Assembly (NCBI GenBank): GCA_014377485.1
Contig: JACMPM010000029.1
Location: 37,786 to 101,785, forward strand
Reading direction: 5' to 3'
Origin: Bacteriovorax sp.
GTDB taxonomy: Bacteria > Bdellovibrionota > Bacteriovoracia > Bacteriovoracales > Bacteriovoracaceae
DNA: 64,000 nucleotides
Below the pieces are notes generated by a model. That model was not told where the DNA came from, searched no databases, and was given only the letters and a program-made list of their open reading frames with translations. Below are positions 53,067 through 61,426 of the stretch, in pieces. Position 1 is the first letter of the stretch; each line of letters starts with the position of its first letter. Both the position numbers and the translations under genes were made by a program.

Positions 53067-53492
53067 ATGGATCAGCATTTTATTTTAAAATTACATTTTA
53101 GCTCAACTCTTTATATGGTCGGTGTGATTTGCTTTATACAATATATACACTACCCACTTTTTTCGTTGGTCGGTAAAGACCAATTTATCCATTACCATGC
53201 TAAACATATTGAATTAACCTCTGTGGTGATAGCCATTCCGATGTTAGTAGAATGCTTAACAATGTTTTACTTATTAGCATTTACCCCAGCTTTAAGAGTC
53301 GATAAATTTTTTATTCTTTCCGCTGTACTGCTTTTAATCATCTGGATGGTCACATTTATTATCAGCGTCCCTCAACATAATATTTTAGGGCAAGGCTTTG
53401 AGCAAAAAGCTTTCCACACACTTGTCTCCACCAATTGGATTCGAACCATAGCTTGGGTGGCCAGGGCAGTTATACTCTTTAAATTTATATAA
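53067..53492 (+). CDS. Four-helix membrane protein (DUF1772-like)
   Basis: 141 residues with four hydrophobic helices (about 13-32, 46-70, 80-100, 120-140). HAKHIELTSVVIAIPMLVEC and the His/Asn-rich PQHNILGQGFEQKAFHTLVS are reminiscent of small DUF1772-type membrane proteins, in which conserved His residues face the membrane. Divergently transcribed from the photolyase across 40 bp, suggesting shared control. Function unknown. Ends 5 bp from the convergent OsmC gene. Confidence 0.65.
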   Translation: MDQHFILKLHFSSTLYMVGVICFIQYIHYPLFSLVGKDQFIHYHAKHIELTSVVIAIPMLVECLTMFYLLAFTPALRVDKFFILSAVLLLIIWMVTFIISVPQHNILGQGFEQKAFHTLVSTNWIRTIAWVARAVILFKFI

Positions 53493-53497
53493 TATTT

Positions 53498-53935
53498 TTA
53501 ATCTACTAAAAATTCAAAATTTACGACGGTCTTAACAGAGTTGATGATCATGCAATGACTTTTAGTCTTCTCCATTAGTGCCAATGCGCGCTCTTTTTGA
53601 GGGCAACCAGTTAGTGATATTTGGACTTCAACACGTTCCATCCATGGTGCTTTCTCAAGCCCTTTATCTACAAAAAGTGTAGCTTTACCCTTTATCGCTA
53701 CATAGTTTAGTTTAGATTTTTCAGCGATATATTTAAATGTAGCGAGATAGCAATTCATCAAACTCATTGCATATAAGTCTTCTGGTGAGTAAGTCCCACC
53801 TGGTCCTTCAAACTCAGGTGGAATAGCCATGGTAATGGCATCACAAACCTTATCTACTAGTCTGTTATTCCAGAATTCATTAATACCCGAAGCACCATGA
53901 GATTCAACGACAAAAGTTTTTGGAGACGTGCTCAT
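53498..53935 (-). CDS. OsmC/Ohr family peroxiredoxin-like protein
   Basis: 145 residues. YSPEDLYAMSLMNCYLATFK carries the first peroxidatic-type Cys and LMEKTKSHCMIINSVKT the second, the Cys pair of OsmC/Ohr thiol peroxidases. Reduces organic or lipid hydroperoxides with dithiol partners. Starts 8 bp after the lipocalin stop, so both belong to one unit, consistent with protection of membrane lipids. Confidence 0.86.
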   Translation of the reverse strand: MSTSPKTFVVESHGASGINEFWNNRLVDKVCDAITMAIPPEFEGPGGTYSPEDLYAMSLMNCYLATFKYIAEKSKLNYVAIKGKATLFVDKGLEKAPWMERVEVQISLTGCPQKERALALMEKTKSHCMIINSVKTVVNFEFLVD

Positions 53936-53943
53936 CTATATTC

Positions 53944-54465
53944 CTAAAATTTTGAATCAATTAATTTAGCTGTATTAAAGCCTAAGATTTTTGCGAATTC
54001 TTTATATTCAGCAAAGATTGCTTCATCAATGGACGGCGTTCTCGACATAATCCATAAAGACTTTCTGTCGGTCGAACCGATAAGAACAGTGTCGTATCCT
54101 TCGCTTAATTTAATAATTACGTATTCACCTTTTACTCGAAAAAGACGAGTAAAAAAATTATTAAAAGTAACTTCTAGACGAGCATTTGTTTTTGGATCAA
54201 CAACAACTGCTTGACCTTCAATGTTTGTTTCTTTTCCATTTTCTTTAATACAAGTATTAAGGACACTGATCGTTTTGGCGTTAAGAATTCCATAGTCTGC
54301 AGTTTGAGCGATACATTTTCTTGTGAAAAATTGAGGTAAAGAAGAAACGGCATACCACTTTCCGATGTAACGACCGATATCAACATTGTTTGCTGTAGGT
54401 AATTTTGATTCTGCAAAAGATGAACATGACACAAGTAGACAAAGGCTTAGTAATAATTTTTTCAT
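53944..54465 (-). CDS. blc: Lipocalin (Blc-like) exported protein
   Basis: 173 residues from the ATG at 54465. Signal peptide 1-20 (LLVSCSSFAE; the Cys is not a clear lipobox). Lipocalin signature: VDIGRYIGKWYAVSSLPQFF with GKWY, then YVIIKLSEGYDTVLIGSTDR and SLWIMSRTPSID. Bacterial lipocalins bind lipids or lysophospholipids and protect the envelope. The ribosome site is a G7 run (54471-54477) plus AT, unusual and slippage-prone. Upstream in-frame start at 54516 is rejected because it hides the signal peptide. OsmC follows at 8 bp. Confidence 0.88.
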   Translation of the reverse strand: MKKLLLSLCLLVSCSSFAESKLPTANNVDIGRYIGKWYAVSSLPQFFTRKCIAQTADYGILNAKTISVLNTCIKENGKETNIEGQAVVVDPKTNARLEVTFNNFFTRLFRVKGEYVIIKLSEGYDTVLIGSTDRKSLWIMSRTPSIDEAIFAEYKEFAKILGFNTAKLIDSKF

Positions 54466-54603
54466 AACATCCCCCCCAGTTAAGTTAAATATAGATAGTA
54501 TTTCACCTAGAGACAACTAGACACTCGTTAGAAATAAAAGTGTCCATCAATTACTGGCAATTCTCTCCTAATATATTATTTGCAAAATAAAAAAGAGATG
54601 TAC

Positions 54604-54705
54604 CTACTCTCTCATTTTTGCCACCATTTTTTCAGCATGACCTGAATAAACACGATCATCTTTGGTGATTGTTAAGAAAAAAACCTCTGGATAATGAACG
54701 CGTGA
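54604..54705 (-). pseudogene. S9 prolyl-oligopeptidase tail fragment
   Basis: A 33-codon frame reads HYPEVFFLTITKDDRVYSGH then AEKMVAKMRE before TAG at 54604. 'YPxVFxxTxxxDDRVxxGHAxKMVAxM' is the Asp-containing C-terminal motif of S9A peptidases. A TGA at 54706 cuts it off upstream; the rest of the enzyme is absent. The remaining 54466-54804 holds only the hairpin at 54765. Confidence 0.5.
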
Positions 54706-54764
54706 TCAACATGAATCTTATACAATCACTATCAGCGAAAGAGAGCATTGAGGTTAGGAGCGAA

Positions 54765-54801
54765 AATCGTGCCCCAAATATTTCTTTTTGGGGACACGAT
54801 T
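54765..54801 (-). terminator. Hairpin downstream of a small exported-protein gene
   Basis: AATCGTG-CCCCAAA ... TTTGGGGACACGATT, 14-bp arms with one bulged base, 3 bp after the minus-strand stop at 54805. No long T-run. Confidence 0.65.
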
Positions 54802-54804
54802 AAA

Positions 54805-55104
54805 TTAATGCAAAATTGTCGCTTCAGCAGTTCCATAATAAGTTGTTACGGTCATACAAAACTTTCCATCAGTGCCAGTTACAGTGTTGTAGCTCGCTGG
54901 ATTTTTACTTGATTGATCAACAACAACATGAACAAAAGTAGGACTGCTGGTCATATCCCTCACAATTCCGCAAAGTTCCGCTAAATGGATAGTTGAAGTA
55001 CTCGGTGCAGAGTAAGAAAATGATGTGATTTTAACTTGAGGCCCTTCGGCCATGGCCATTGAAGTAATAAGTAATGATGTAACTAAAAATATCAATTTAC
55101 ACAT
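54805..55104 (-). CDS. Small exported protein, unknown
   Basis: 99 residues from the ATG at 55104, preceded by GGAGG at 5 bases. Signal peptide 1-19 (ITSMAMAE). The mature part is beta-rich with two Cys (ELCGIVRD and GKFCMTV), probably a single disulfide, and ends YYGTAEATILH. No family recognised. Own terminator; monocistronic. Confidence 0.65.
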   Translation of the reverse strand: MCKLIFLVTSLLITSMAMAEGPQVKITSFSYSAPSTSTIHLAELCGIVRDMTSSPTFVHVVVDQSSKNPASYNTVTGTDGKFCMTVTTYYGTAEATILH

Positions 55105-55239
55105 AAAAACCTCCATTATTTATTAAAGGATAAAAGAGAAATTATCTAATGACAACATCTAGGTTTATATTTTGAATGAGAAAATTACTTTATGGTCTAA
55201 AATATAGAATTAGAAATGGTACGACAAATTCATTTGGCA

Positions 55240-55461
55240 TCACATTTTTTCTTTCTCAGATTTTTCTTCAGACTTTGTTTCTCCACTTTCCTCAGCCTTC
55301 ATTTCTTCTTGAATACATTTTTTAAGTTTCTTTCCTTTGAGTGATGAATCTTTTGCCATACAAGTTTTTTTGGCTTCCTTCCATTCAGTTTTTTCGACCT
55401 TTGTTTTTGCAAAAGAGGTAATTGAAAGCAATGTAAGAGTGAGGACTAGTAAAAATTTCAT
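55240..55461 (-). CDS. Small exported charged protein, unknown
   Basis: 73 residues. Signal peptide 1-18 (SITSFAK), then KKTCMAKDSSLKGKKLKKCI with two Cys about 16 apart and a C-terminal tail almost entirely Glu, Lys and Ser. The CxxxxxxLKGKxLKxC arrangement is shared by various small periplasmic proteins; no function can be assigned. Confidence 0.6.
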   Translation of the reverse strand: MKFLLVLTLTLLSITSFAKTKVEKTEWKEAKKTCMAKDSSLKGKKLKKCIQEEMKAEESGETKSEEKSEKEKM

Positions 55462-55650
55462 TTAATATTCTCCATTTTGGTTTTCGTTATTTGGAGAATG
55501 CTTCAACAGTGGACATATTGATAAATATATAAAATGCATGAAATGCATAGTTTAAATTTATATTAAAAGGATGACTTACCAACGCTTGCTCATATCAGAA
55601 AAAATGTTTAATTTATTAAAGCATTAAAAATTCCGGACTAGGAGATAAAT

Positions 55651-56052
55651 ATGAATTCACTAAAAATCACAGTACTTCTCGCGCTCATTCTTCCTTTCAA
55701 CAATTTTGTAAATGCAACTGATAATAAAAATCAAATTTATCTAAGTTATTGTACAAACTATGGGGCAGGTGTTGATTACTCCTTCCAGTCATGCATCAAT
55801 ATGAACAACTCTTCTATTGCGCGCGAAATCGGTGGATTTTATTCATCTTGCATGAACTATGGTCAGCAAGTTGATTATTTTTTCACAAGTTGTGTGAATC
55901 AAGGGTTTCGTGAAGCTGAGAGACAATTAAATAATTCAATCTACCTCTCAGATTGTGAAAACTATAATAGTAAAACTTTGGATTTTTTCTATGTGAGTTG
56001 TGTAAACAATAACTACAGTGAGATACAACGTGCGATTAAATTAAAAAAATAA
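55651..56052 (+). CDS. Small exported protein with three Cys-pair repeats
   Basis: 133 residues, signal peptide 1-23 (FNNFVNAT). The mature part is three imperfect repeats of about 35 residues: YCTNYGAGVDYSFQSCIN, SCMNYGQQVDYFFTSCVN and DCENYNSKTLDFFYVSCVN, each with two Cys 13-14 apart followed by a helical stretch ending in I/E-x-R-x-I. No known family recognised; a helical disulfide-bonded repeat protein is likely. GGAG seven bases before the ATG. The gap to 56318 (about 265 bp) shows only frames with several stops, nothing named. Confidence 0.7.
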   Translation: MNSLKITVLLALILPFNNFVNATDNKNQIYLSYCTNYGAGVDYSFQSCINMNNSSIAREIGGFYSSCMNYGQQVDYFFTSCVNQGFREAERQLNNSIYLSDCENYNSKTLDFFYVSCVNNNYSEIQRAIKLKK

Positions 56053-56317
56053 ACTAGAGGACAATAATAAAGATTTTTTAGGATCTCATTTGTTGCAGCC
56101 GCATGAGAATAAGATCGGAGAACAGCGTTAGCTTCGATCGACTTAGGTAGAGTTTGCAAGCATTTTACAACAAATTGGGTACCTGCTCCCTAATTCATGG
56201 GTGTATAGAATGTTTACATCTATTTGTAATAAATACATTGATCATTATAAAAGTTTAGATGGCCTTTAAAATTCGCTAAAATATGCTAATGGCTCTAATT
56301 AATAGGAAGTGCTGACT

Positions 56318-57139
56318 TTGAAAACCTTATGCTTACTTAGCTTAATCACACTCCTCTCTTTTGGATGCAAAACAGAGCTTAAAAAGAGCACAGAAGTTGT
56401 GCTTATAAATTCGGCAATTGTTGGAGGATCAGTAGTTGATCCAGATAAAACCGACACAACCTTTATTGTAAATTTTGGTAATAAATGTTCGGGAAGTATT
56501 GTTGGAACAAAATGGATACTCACGGCCGCACATTGTGAAGAATCGTTTAAAAAAGACATTACTGCTGGTGGCATTAATCTTATGTCTTCTAATAGAATTA
56601 AATTAAAACTTAAAAAATATTTTATTCATCCAAACTACACAAAAGCAAAATTAGGGGACACAAATGATTTTGCGTTAATCGAGTTAGTTGAACCAGTTGA
56701 TTTTGAAGGTACGCATTTAAGCAGCATTAAAATAGCAGACCAAGCATTTGTAGAGGCCGGGGGGCAGGACCCAGGAGTCATTGCAACCGCTTTAGGCTGG
56801 GGCAGAACCTCTACCTATGGGCATGATAGCTGGAAGCTCAGATCAGTTGAAATGCCTATCGTGAGCAATGAGGTTGCCAATTCTAAAAATTCTTATGACG
56901 GCTTCATCAATGATTCTATGCTGGCAGCAGGTCTTGATAAAGGAGGAAAAGATACTTGTGCTGGCGACAGCGGAGGGCCCCTAATTGCTAGAGATCAACA
57001 CTCTGGCGAATCTGTTTTAGTTGGAGTGGTGAGTTTTGGGAAAGATTGTGGATTGCCTCATTTTTATGGGATTTATTCAAAAGTTTCTCATGTGTATGAT
57101 TGGATAATGGAAACAGAAGAAAATTCAGAAGCGCACTAA
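56318..57139 (+). CDS. Trypsin-like serine protease lipoprotein
   Basis: 273 residues from a TTG at 56318, which lies seven bases after AGGAAG; a GTG at 56309 is possible. Lipobox LLSFGC (Cys17). IVGGSVVDPDKTD is the usual trypsin N-terminus, so a short propeptide precedes it. Catalytic residues: His in LTAAHC, Asp in DTNDFALIEL, Ser in DTCAGDSGGPLI, with the Asp before CAGDSGGP suggesting Arg/Lys (trypsin-type) specificity. Outer-membrane anchored or exported protease; such enzymes are plentiful in predatory bacteria. Confidence 0.92.
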   Translation: MKTLCLLSLITLLSFGCKTELKKSTEVVLINSAIVGGSVVDPDKTDTTFIVNFGNKCSGSIVGTKWILTAAHCEESFKKDITAGGINLMSSNRIKLKLKKYFIHPNYTKAKLGDTNDFALIELVEPVDFEGTHLSSIKIADQAFVEAGGQDPGVIATALGWGRTSTYGHDSWKLRSVEMPIVSNEVANSKNSYDGFINDSMLAAGLDKGGKDTCAGDSGGPLIARDQHSGESVLVGVVSFGKDCGLPHFYGIYSKVSHVYDWIMETEENSEAH

Positions 57140-57233
57140 GAATAGATTATTATCACAACAGCGCGGTGTATTTTGAAAAAATCGATTTATGGAAATTTCT
57201 TTATTAACATGAGAGTGGAAAAAATATATTCAA

Positions 57234-58802
57234 TCAAAGCGAATGAATTTTAATACTCCCTTCTTGCGTGCGAATACGGTCTAACTCCGTCATCAAAACA
57301 GTCATGCGGTCATAGGTTTCAATCGTTCCGGTTTCCCAGGTATTATCTATCGTAGTTTCGTGCAAATCTTTTAAAATTCTACCATTACGGATAATTAATC
57401 TTTGTTTAATTCCACATGGCTCCATAAAGTCGATATTAGAGTTTAAAAGCTTACTTAATTTTTTTGATCTAAGATAGGCCTTTCCAACCCGGATAAAATG
57501 CCGCTCAAACTTATCGGCTATATCATCAGGAGTAAGTGACACAACCTCTTCGGTTTGCAAAATATCTTCTTCAATCGCATCTGCTTTTACTTCTTCGTCT
57601 TCAGGAACCATCCTTTTATTCCAGATAATACCTAAGGCCAGAATACTTCTCATTGATGAGAAAACTGATAGTTCAATTTGATGACGAAAACAGAATAGTT
57701 CAAGACCCGATTTTATCAAATTGGGGTCGAGAGTCTCATAAAACATATCTTCATCAGGCAAGATTAAAGTATCTGAATTTTTAATATATGAATTTAATTT
57801 CAGCATGGATTGAAAAACGAGAGCACTGGAAAATGGTCCGATACAATACTCAGCACTTCCAAAGTCATTAGAAGATGAAAAATCTCTTGTAAAAAAAACG
57901 AGAGATCGAAATCCTTTTTTAAGAGCAATATTATAATAAGGATTAATTTTTTTTATTTCATCCGTCTCCATGAGTGCCGCTTCAAGTGGACTTCCACAAA
58001 TTGTTACGTGAAGGTCATAAACTTGAGCAAGCATTTCCAGCTTTCGTGAGTCGCGTTTTTTCTGTCCTCTGAAATAACTATTAACCCGATCACGAAGTGA
58101 TGTTGCCTTACCAACGTATAAAACTTCTCCTTTGCTATTGAGCATACGATAAATTCCTGGCAAGTCAGGTAGATCCAGACGTTTTTCTTTAGGGAGCGGG
58201 TATTCGTATTTTGTACGTGATTTCTTAGGTGTTTCTTTTAACCAGTTATTTAATTCATCAATAGTATTTACCCCAATTTCTGAGAGTGAATCCAGAAGTT
58301 TTTCCCAGATCATTTTGGTTGCATCTACGTGACCTGTTGCCCGTTTGAATTCACCGGAATTGTTTCCAAAAAAACCAGCAAGGCCTTTAATCCCTCGTGA
58401 AGGAAGATTGGGATAAAGCCTTTTGGCAATTTCATGAGTGCAGATAATGGGAAAAGGAATATCATCAGCAAAGCGGCTAAAAGCAGCTTTTAAAAATGGT
58501 TTTTCAAATTGAGCAAAATGAATAATACAAATTGAATTTGTAGGTGAAACATTATGAATAAAATCTTGCAAATTTTTCATGACTTCTGGAAATGGAACGG
58601 CCAGTTCCATGTCTGCATCACGCACGCCTGTCACCATTTGAATTCTTCTTGGAATCGACTCAAGTCCCGGCTGTTCGACAAGGATACTACATGTTTTTAG
58701 TGCATGAGAGCCCCAGGCGATTTCTAAAATATGGCCGCTTTCGGGTTTTGCGCCGGTCGTTTGTAAATCCAGAAAAAATAGTGGAAGTGAATTAAGTTTC
58801 AT
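57234..58802 (-). CDS. DnaQ-like exonuclease domain fused to GIY-YIG nuclease
   Basis: 522 residues from the ATG at 58802 (AGGAGG nine bases upstream; overlaps the helicase stop as TGATG). Residues 5-175: DEDDh-type fold, but motif I reads FLDLQTTGA (Gln14 for the catalytic Glu), motif II HFAQFEKPFL (Glu for Asp), motif III GHVDATKMIW. Residues 212-292: GIY-YIG domain (GIYRMLNSKGEVLYVGKATS, Arg237, Glu279, NPYYN) as in UvrC/Cho. The last ~230 residues are unrecognised. A DNA-incision role is likely; the exonuclease part looks degenerate. Follows the XPD-type helicase in one unit. Confidence 0.85.
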   Translation of the reverse strand: MKLNSLPLFFLDLQTTGAKPESGHILEIAWGSHALKTCSILVEQPGLESIPRRIQMVTGVRDADMELAVPFPEVMKNLQDFIHNVSPTNSICIIHFAQFEKPFLKAAFSRFADDIPFPIICTHEIAKRLYPNLPSRGIKGLAGFFGNNSGEFKRATGHVDATKMIWEKLLDSLSEIGVNTIDELNNWLKETPKKSRTKYEYPLPKEKRLDLPDLPGIYRMLNSKGEVLYVGKATSLRDRVNSYFRGQKKRDSRKLEMLAQVYDLHVTICGSPLEAALMETDEIKKINPYYNIALKKGFRSLVFFTRDFSSSNDFGSAEYCIGPFSSALVFQSMLKLNSYIKNSDTLILPDEDMFYETLDPNLIKSGLELFCFRHQIELSVFSSMRSILALGIIWNKRMVPEDEEVKADAIEEDILQTEEVVSLTPDDIADKFERHFIRVGKAYLRSKKLSKLLNSNIDFMEPCGIKQRLIIRNGRILKDLHETTIDNTWETGTIETYDRMTVLMTELDRIRTQEGSIKIHSL

Positions 58803-61177
58803 CAGGATATTCCTCCTGCCCAAAACTGCTCCAGGTCCAGTAGGATTTGTTGTGAAAGCAGTTCTTGAGGAGAATTTAAAAACCACTCTTTTGGCATAGA
58901 GTGAGAATAACTTGTCTCTAAAAAACGTGGATCTATAAGAATTATGATTCCCCGGTCAGTTTCAGTGCGAATAACTCTACCTGCCGACTGAATGGCCTTG
59001 GCCATTGCTGGAAAAACGTATGCGTAGTCGAAAGCATTTTCAGTCCCATATCTTTTCTGATAATACATACGAACCTGTTCTCGCTCAAAATCAAAATTAG
59101 GCAAAGCTGGACCAACTACAAAAACACCTATCAACATATTGCCGGGATAATCTACACCTTCGGAGAAAATTCCGCCTTGAACACCCATTAGTAAAGTTGG
59201 ATTTAGTCCTTCACGAAGATCTTCCAGGTATTTTTCTGTTAAATGAGGAGGCATTTTTTTCTGTTGAAGGAGAATCCTAAATTCAGGGGCATTTAATTTT
59301 TCATACACTTTCATCATGAATTCAAAACTAGGAAAAAGGGCCATATAATTCCCCTTTTTCAACTGCATAATTCTCTCGATCACTTCACAAATTTTTGGTG
59401 AACTTAGATTTCGGTCTTTGTACTTTGTAGAAATTTGAGGAATCATTAAAATTTTTCTGTTCTCACTTAAAAATGGAGAAGAAAATTCTACTGTCTTCGT
59501 TTTTTCTAATGATAGGCCGAGGAGCTCCTGATAATAATGAAAAGGTTTTAGAGTCGCGGAAAATGCGGCCGTATTTTTAAATTCTTTATAGGCTTTTTTT
59601 AATTGTTTGGAAGCGTCGGAGCATGTTATTTTCAAAGTTTCATTCGTCGGTGTTCTTTGATAAGTTTGAAAAAATTCTTCTCCAGAGAGTTCAAGTGCGG
59701 AAACAAAATCCGTGCAAAGATTGCTGAATTTAAGCACAGGATCCTGTGGCTTGATTTGAGTATCAGATTCAAGATAATTCATTGTGAATTCGCGCAATTT
59801 TTTTTCAAATTCAACAAACGGTTCGATTTCAATTTGAATTCTTTTGGCATCTCGTTTATCTGAGTAAACCTGGATTAATTCTCTTAATTCTTTGCTTAGT
59901 ACCAGGCCCTGAGATTTAAAAGATTTAGGTAATTGATTAAATGCCATTTCAATATCATTAATCATCAAAGTCGAAATCTGAGGAGAGAAATAATCCTGTG
60001 CTCTTGAAGGTAAGTTATGAGCTTCATCGATTACCAGATTTGGCGACTCCTTTTTAAGTAGGAGAGGATCTGTGAGACGGCCTATTAAACTTCTAGGAGA
60101 AAAAACATAATTATAATCACCGATAACGACATCAGCGTTAGGAATTGCTTCAACTGAGAGTTCGAAGGGACAGACAACGTATGTTTCACCCAATTTTTTT
60201 AATTTTTTAATGGAGAGATTGCGAATCTTTCCTATTTTATTGACCAGATCATTTGTACTTACCTTTTTATAATAATCAAGGGCAAATTCACAGTAATGCG
60301 GATTACAAAGCGGCTCGGCCTTAAGACACATTTTACTTTTTGATGTCAGAGTTAGTCTTTTTATAAGGGGGCCCTGATCAGCTATTAAATCCACTGCTTT
60401 TTCTGCGACTTGATGCTGAGAATTTTTTGGAGTCACGTAAACAACTTTTTGCCCGCGAGTAAAGGCTTCTTTCATTGCGGGATATAGAATACCTGCAGTT
60501 TTGCCAAGTCCTGTAGGGGCTTGAACAAGCAGAGGTGAGCCAATTTTAAAATTGCTAAGAACTGTATCTATCAATTCACTTTGTCCTGGACGAGGCATAA
60601 GAAAAGGGAAGGCCATCGTTTCTGCTAAGAGCTGACGTTTTTTTAATATTTTTTCTTTGATTTTAGTTTCGCTTATTAGCTCTTCCAATCGCTTACCAAG
60701 CCATAGCTCGTAAAGATCTAAATCAAGAATGATATCGAGATCAATATTTTTTTTGATATTGCGTGATGAGACAAGCTTTAACGATAACTTGGGTATTTCA
60801 TTATTTTTTTTGAAATAAAAATAGCCATAAGTTCTTAGCTGCCAGATATAGGGATGATTAAAATCGGCAATAAGTTTACTAGAGAGATCTTCAATATCAA
60901 AAGCAGTTTTAATTTCAATTATCTCAACCGTTTTATTTTCAATAACTCCGTCTGCCCTTCCTGAGATAATAAAGGAATAGGGGGAGGCTGTTATTGTCAG
61001 GCTAAAGGGCACTTCAGAAGTGAAGCCGGAAATTTCTCGCTCTAATTTTTTTTGAATGAGAAAATGAATTTCCTGTCCATTAAGCGGAGGAGCTCCATAA
61101 CCAGAATGTGTTTCAATGCTCCCAATGCGGGGGCATGGAACTGCAAACTGCCGGATATCGATTTTAATTTTGCGCAT
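58802..61177 (-). CDS. XPD/DinG-type helicase with N-terminal PD-(D/E)XK nuclease domain
   Basis: 791 residues. Residues 1-125 carry a RecB/Cas4-type nuclease core (Asp76 in SGRADGV, EIIEIK with Glu88/Lys90, Gln113xxxTyr117). Helicase: Walker A PTGLGKT 221-227, four Cys at 284, 291, 296 and 336 as in the XPD [4Fe-4S] domain, DEAH at 384-387, and a C-terminal motif VI SAGRVIRTE. XPD-type helicases unwind 5' to 3' in repair. The nuclease-helicase fusion and the coupled GIY-YIG gene suggest a two-gene repair or defence module. No promoter seen. Confidence 0.88.
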   Translation of the reverse strand: MRKIKIDIRQFAVPCPRIGSIETHSGYGAPPLNGQEIHFLIQKKLEREISGFTSEVPFSLTITASPYSFIISGRADGVIENKTVEIIEIKTAFDIEDLSSKLIADFNHPYIWQLRTYGYFYFKKNNEIPKLSLKLVSSRNIKKNIDLDIILDLDLYELWLGKRLEELISETKIKEKILKKRQLLAETMAFPFLMPRPGQSELIDTVLSNFKIGSPLLVQAPTGLGKTAGILYPAMKEAFTRGQKVVYVTPKNSQHQVAEKAVDLIADQGPLIKRLTLTSKSKMCLKAEPLCNPHYCEFALDYYKKVSTNDLVNKIGKIRNLSIKKLKKLGETYVVCPFELSVEAIPNADVVIGDYNYVFSPRSLIGRLTDPLLLKKESPNLVIDEAHNLPSRAQDYFSPQISTLMINDIEMAFNQLPKSFKSQGLVLSKELRELIQVYSDKRDAKRIQIEIEPFVEFEKKLREFTMNYLESDTQIKPQDPVLKFSNLCTDFVSALELSGEEFFQTYQRTPTNETLKITCSDASKQLKKAYKEFKNTAAFSATLKPFHYYQELLGLSLEKTKTVEFSSPFLSENRKILMIPQISTKYKDRNLSSPKICEVIERIMQLKKGNYMALFPSFEFMMKVYEKLNAPEFRILLQQKKMPPHLTEKYLEDLREGLNPTLLMGVQGGIFSEGVDYPGNMLIGVFVVGPALPNFDFEREQVRMYYQKRYGTENAFDYAYVFPAMAKAIQSAGRVIRTETDRGIIILIDPRFLETSYSHSMPKEWFLNSPQELLSQQILLDLEQFWAGGIS

Positions 61178-61319
61178 GATTAAAAGAGTGTATCAAAATA
61201 AAAAGAAGAGTGAAAATGCACTGAATAATTAAAGAATTCTATGAAACGAGGATTTGTTTAAAGGACCTATCTACTTAATTATTTATGATAGTAAAGACTA
61301 TTTAGAAGAGTAACTAGAA

Positions 61320-61409
61320 TTATGGGGCAGGTACAATAGACATATTATTGCCTTTTACTTTGCCAGCATTAAGAACATAAGGATGTAATCTCTCAGACAA
61401 ACTTGAGTG
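61320..61409 (-). pseudogene. Possible coding remnant after the LCAT-like gene
   Basis: A 29-codon minus-strand frame between TGA (61410) and TAA (61320) encodes LSERLHPYVLNAGKVKGNNM and SIVPAP. Composition is protein-like; no start or ribosome site, no family recognised. The rest of 61178-61426 holds nothing I can name. Confidence 0.2.
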
Positions 61410-61426
61410 TCAAATACCAGGGAGTC

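Noticed and set aside
53944..54516. Longer lipocalin start at 54516
   Set aside because: It would bury the signal peptide and the ribosome site before the ATG at 54465.
56053..56317. Plus-strand frame with protein-like words and two stops
   Set aside because: Too short and too interrupted to separate from chance; no family resemblance.
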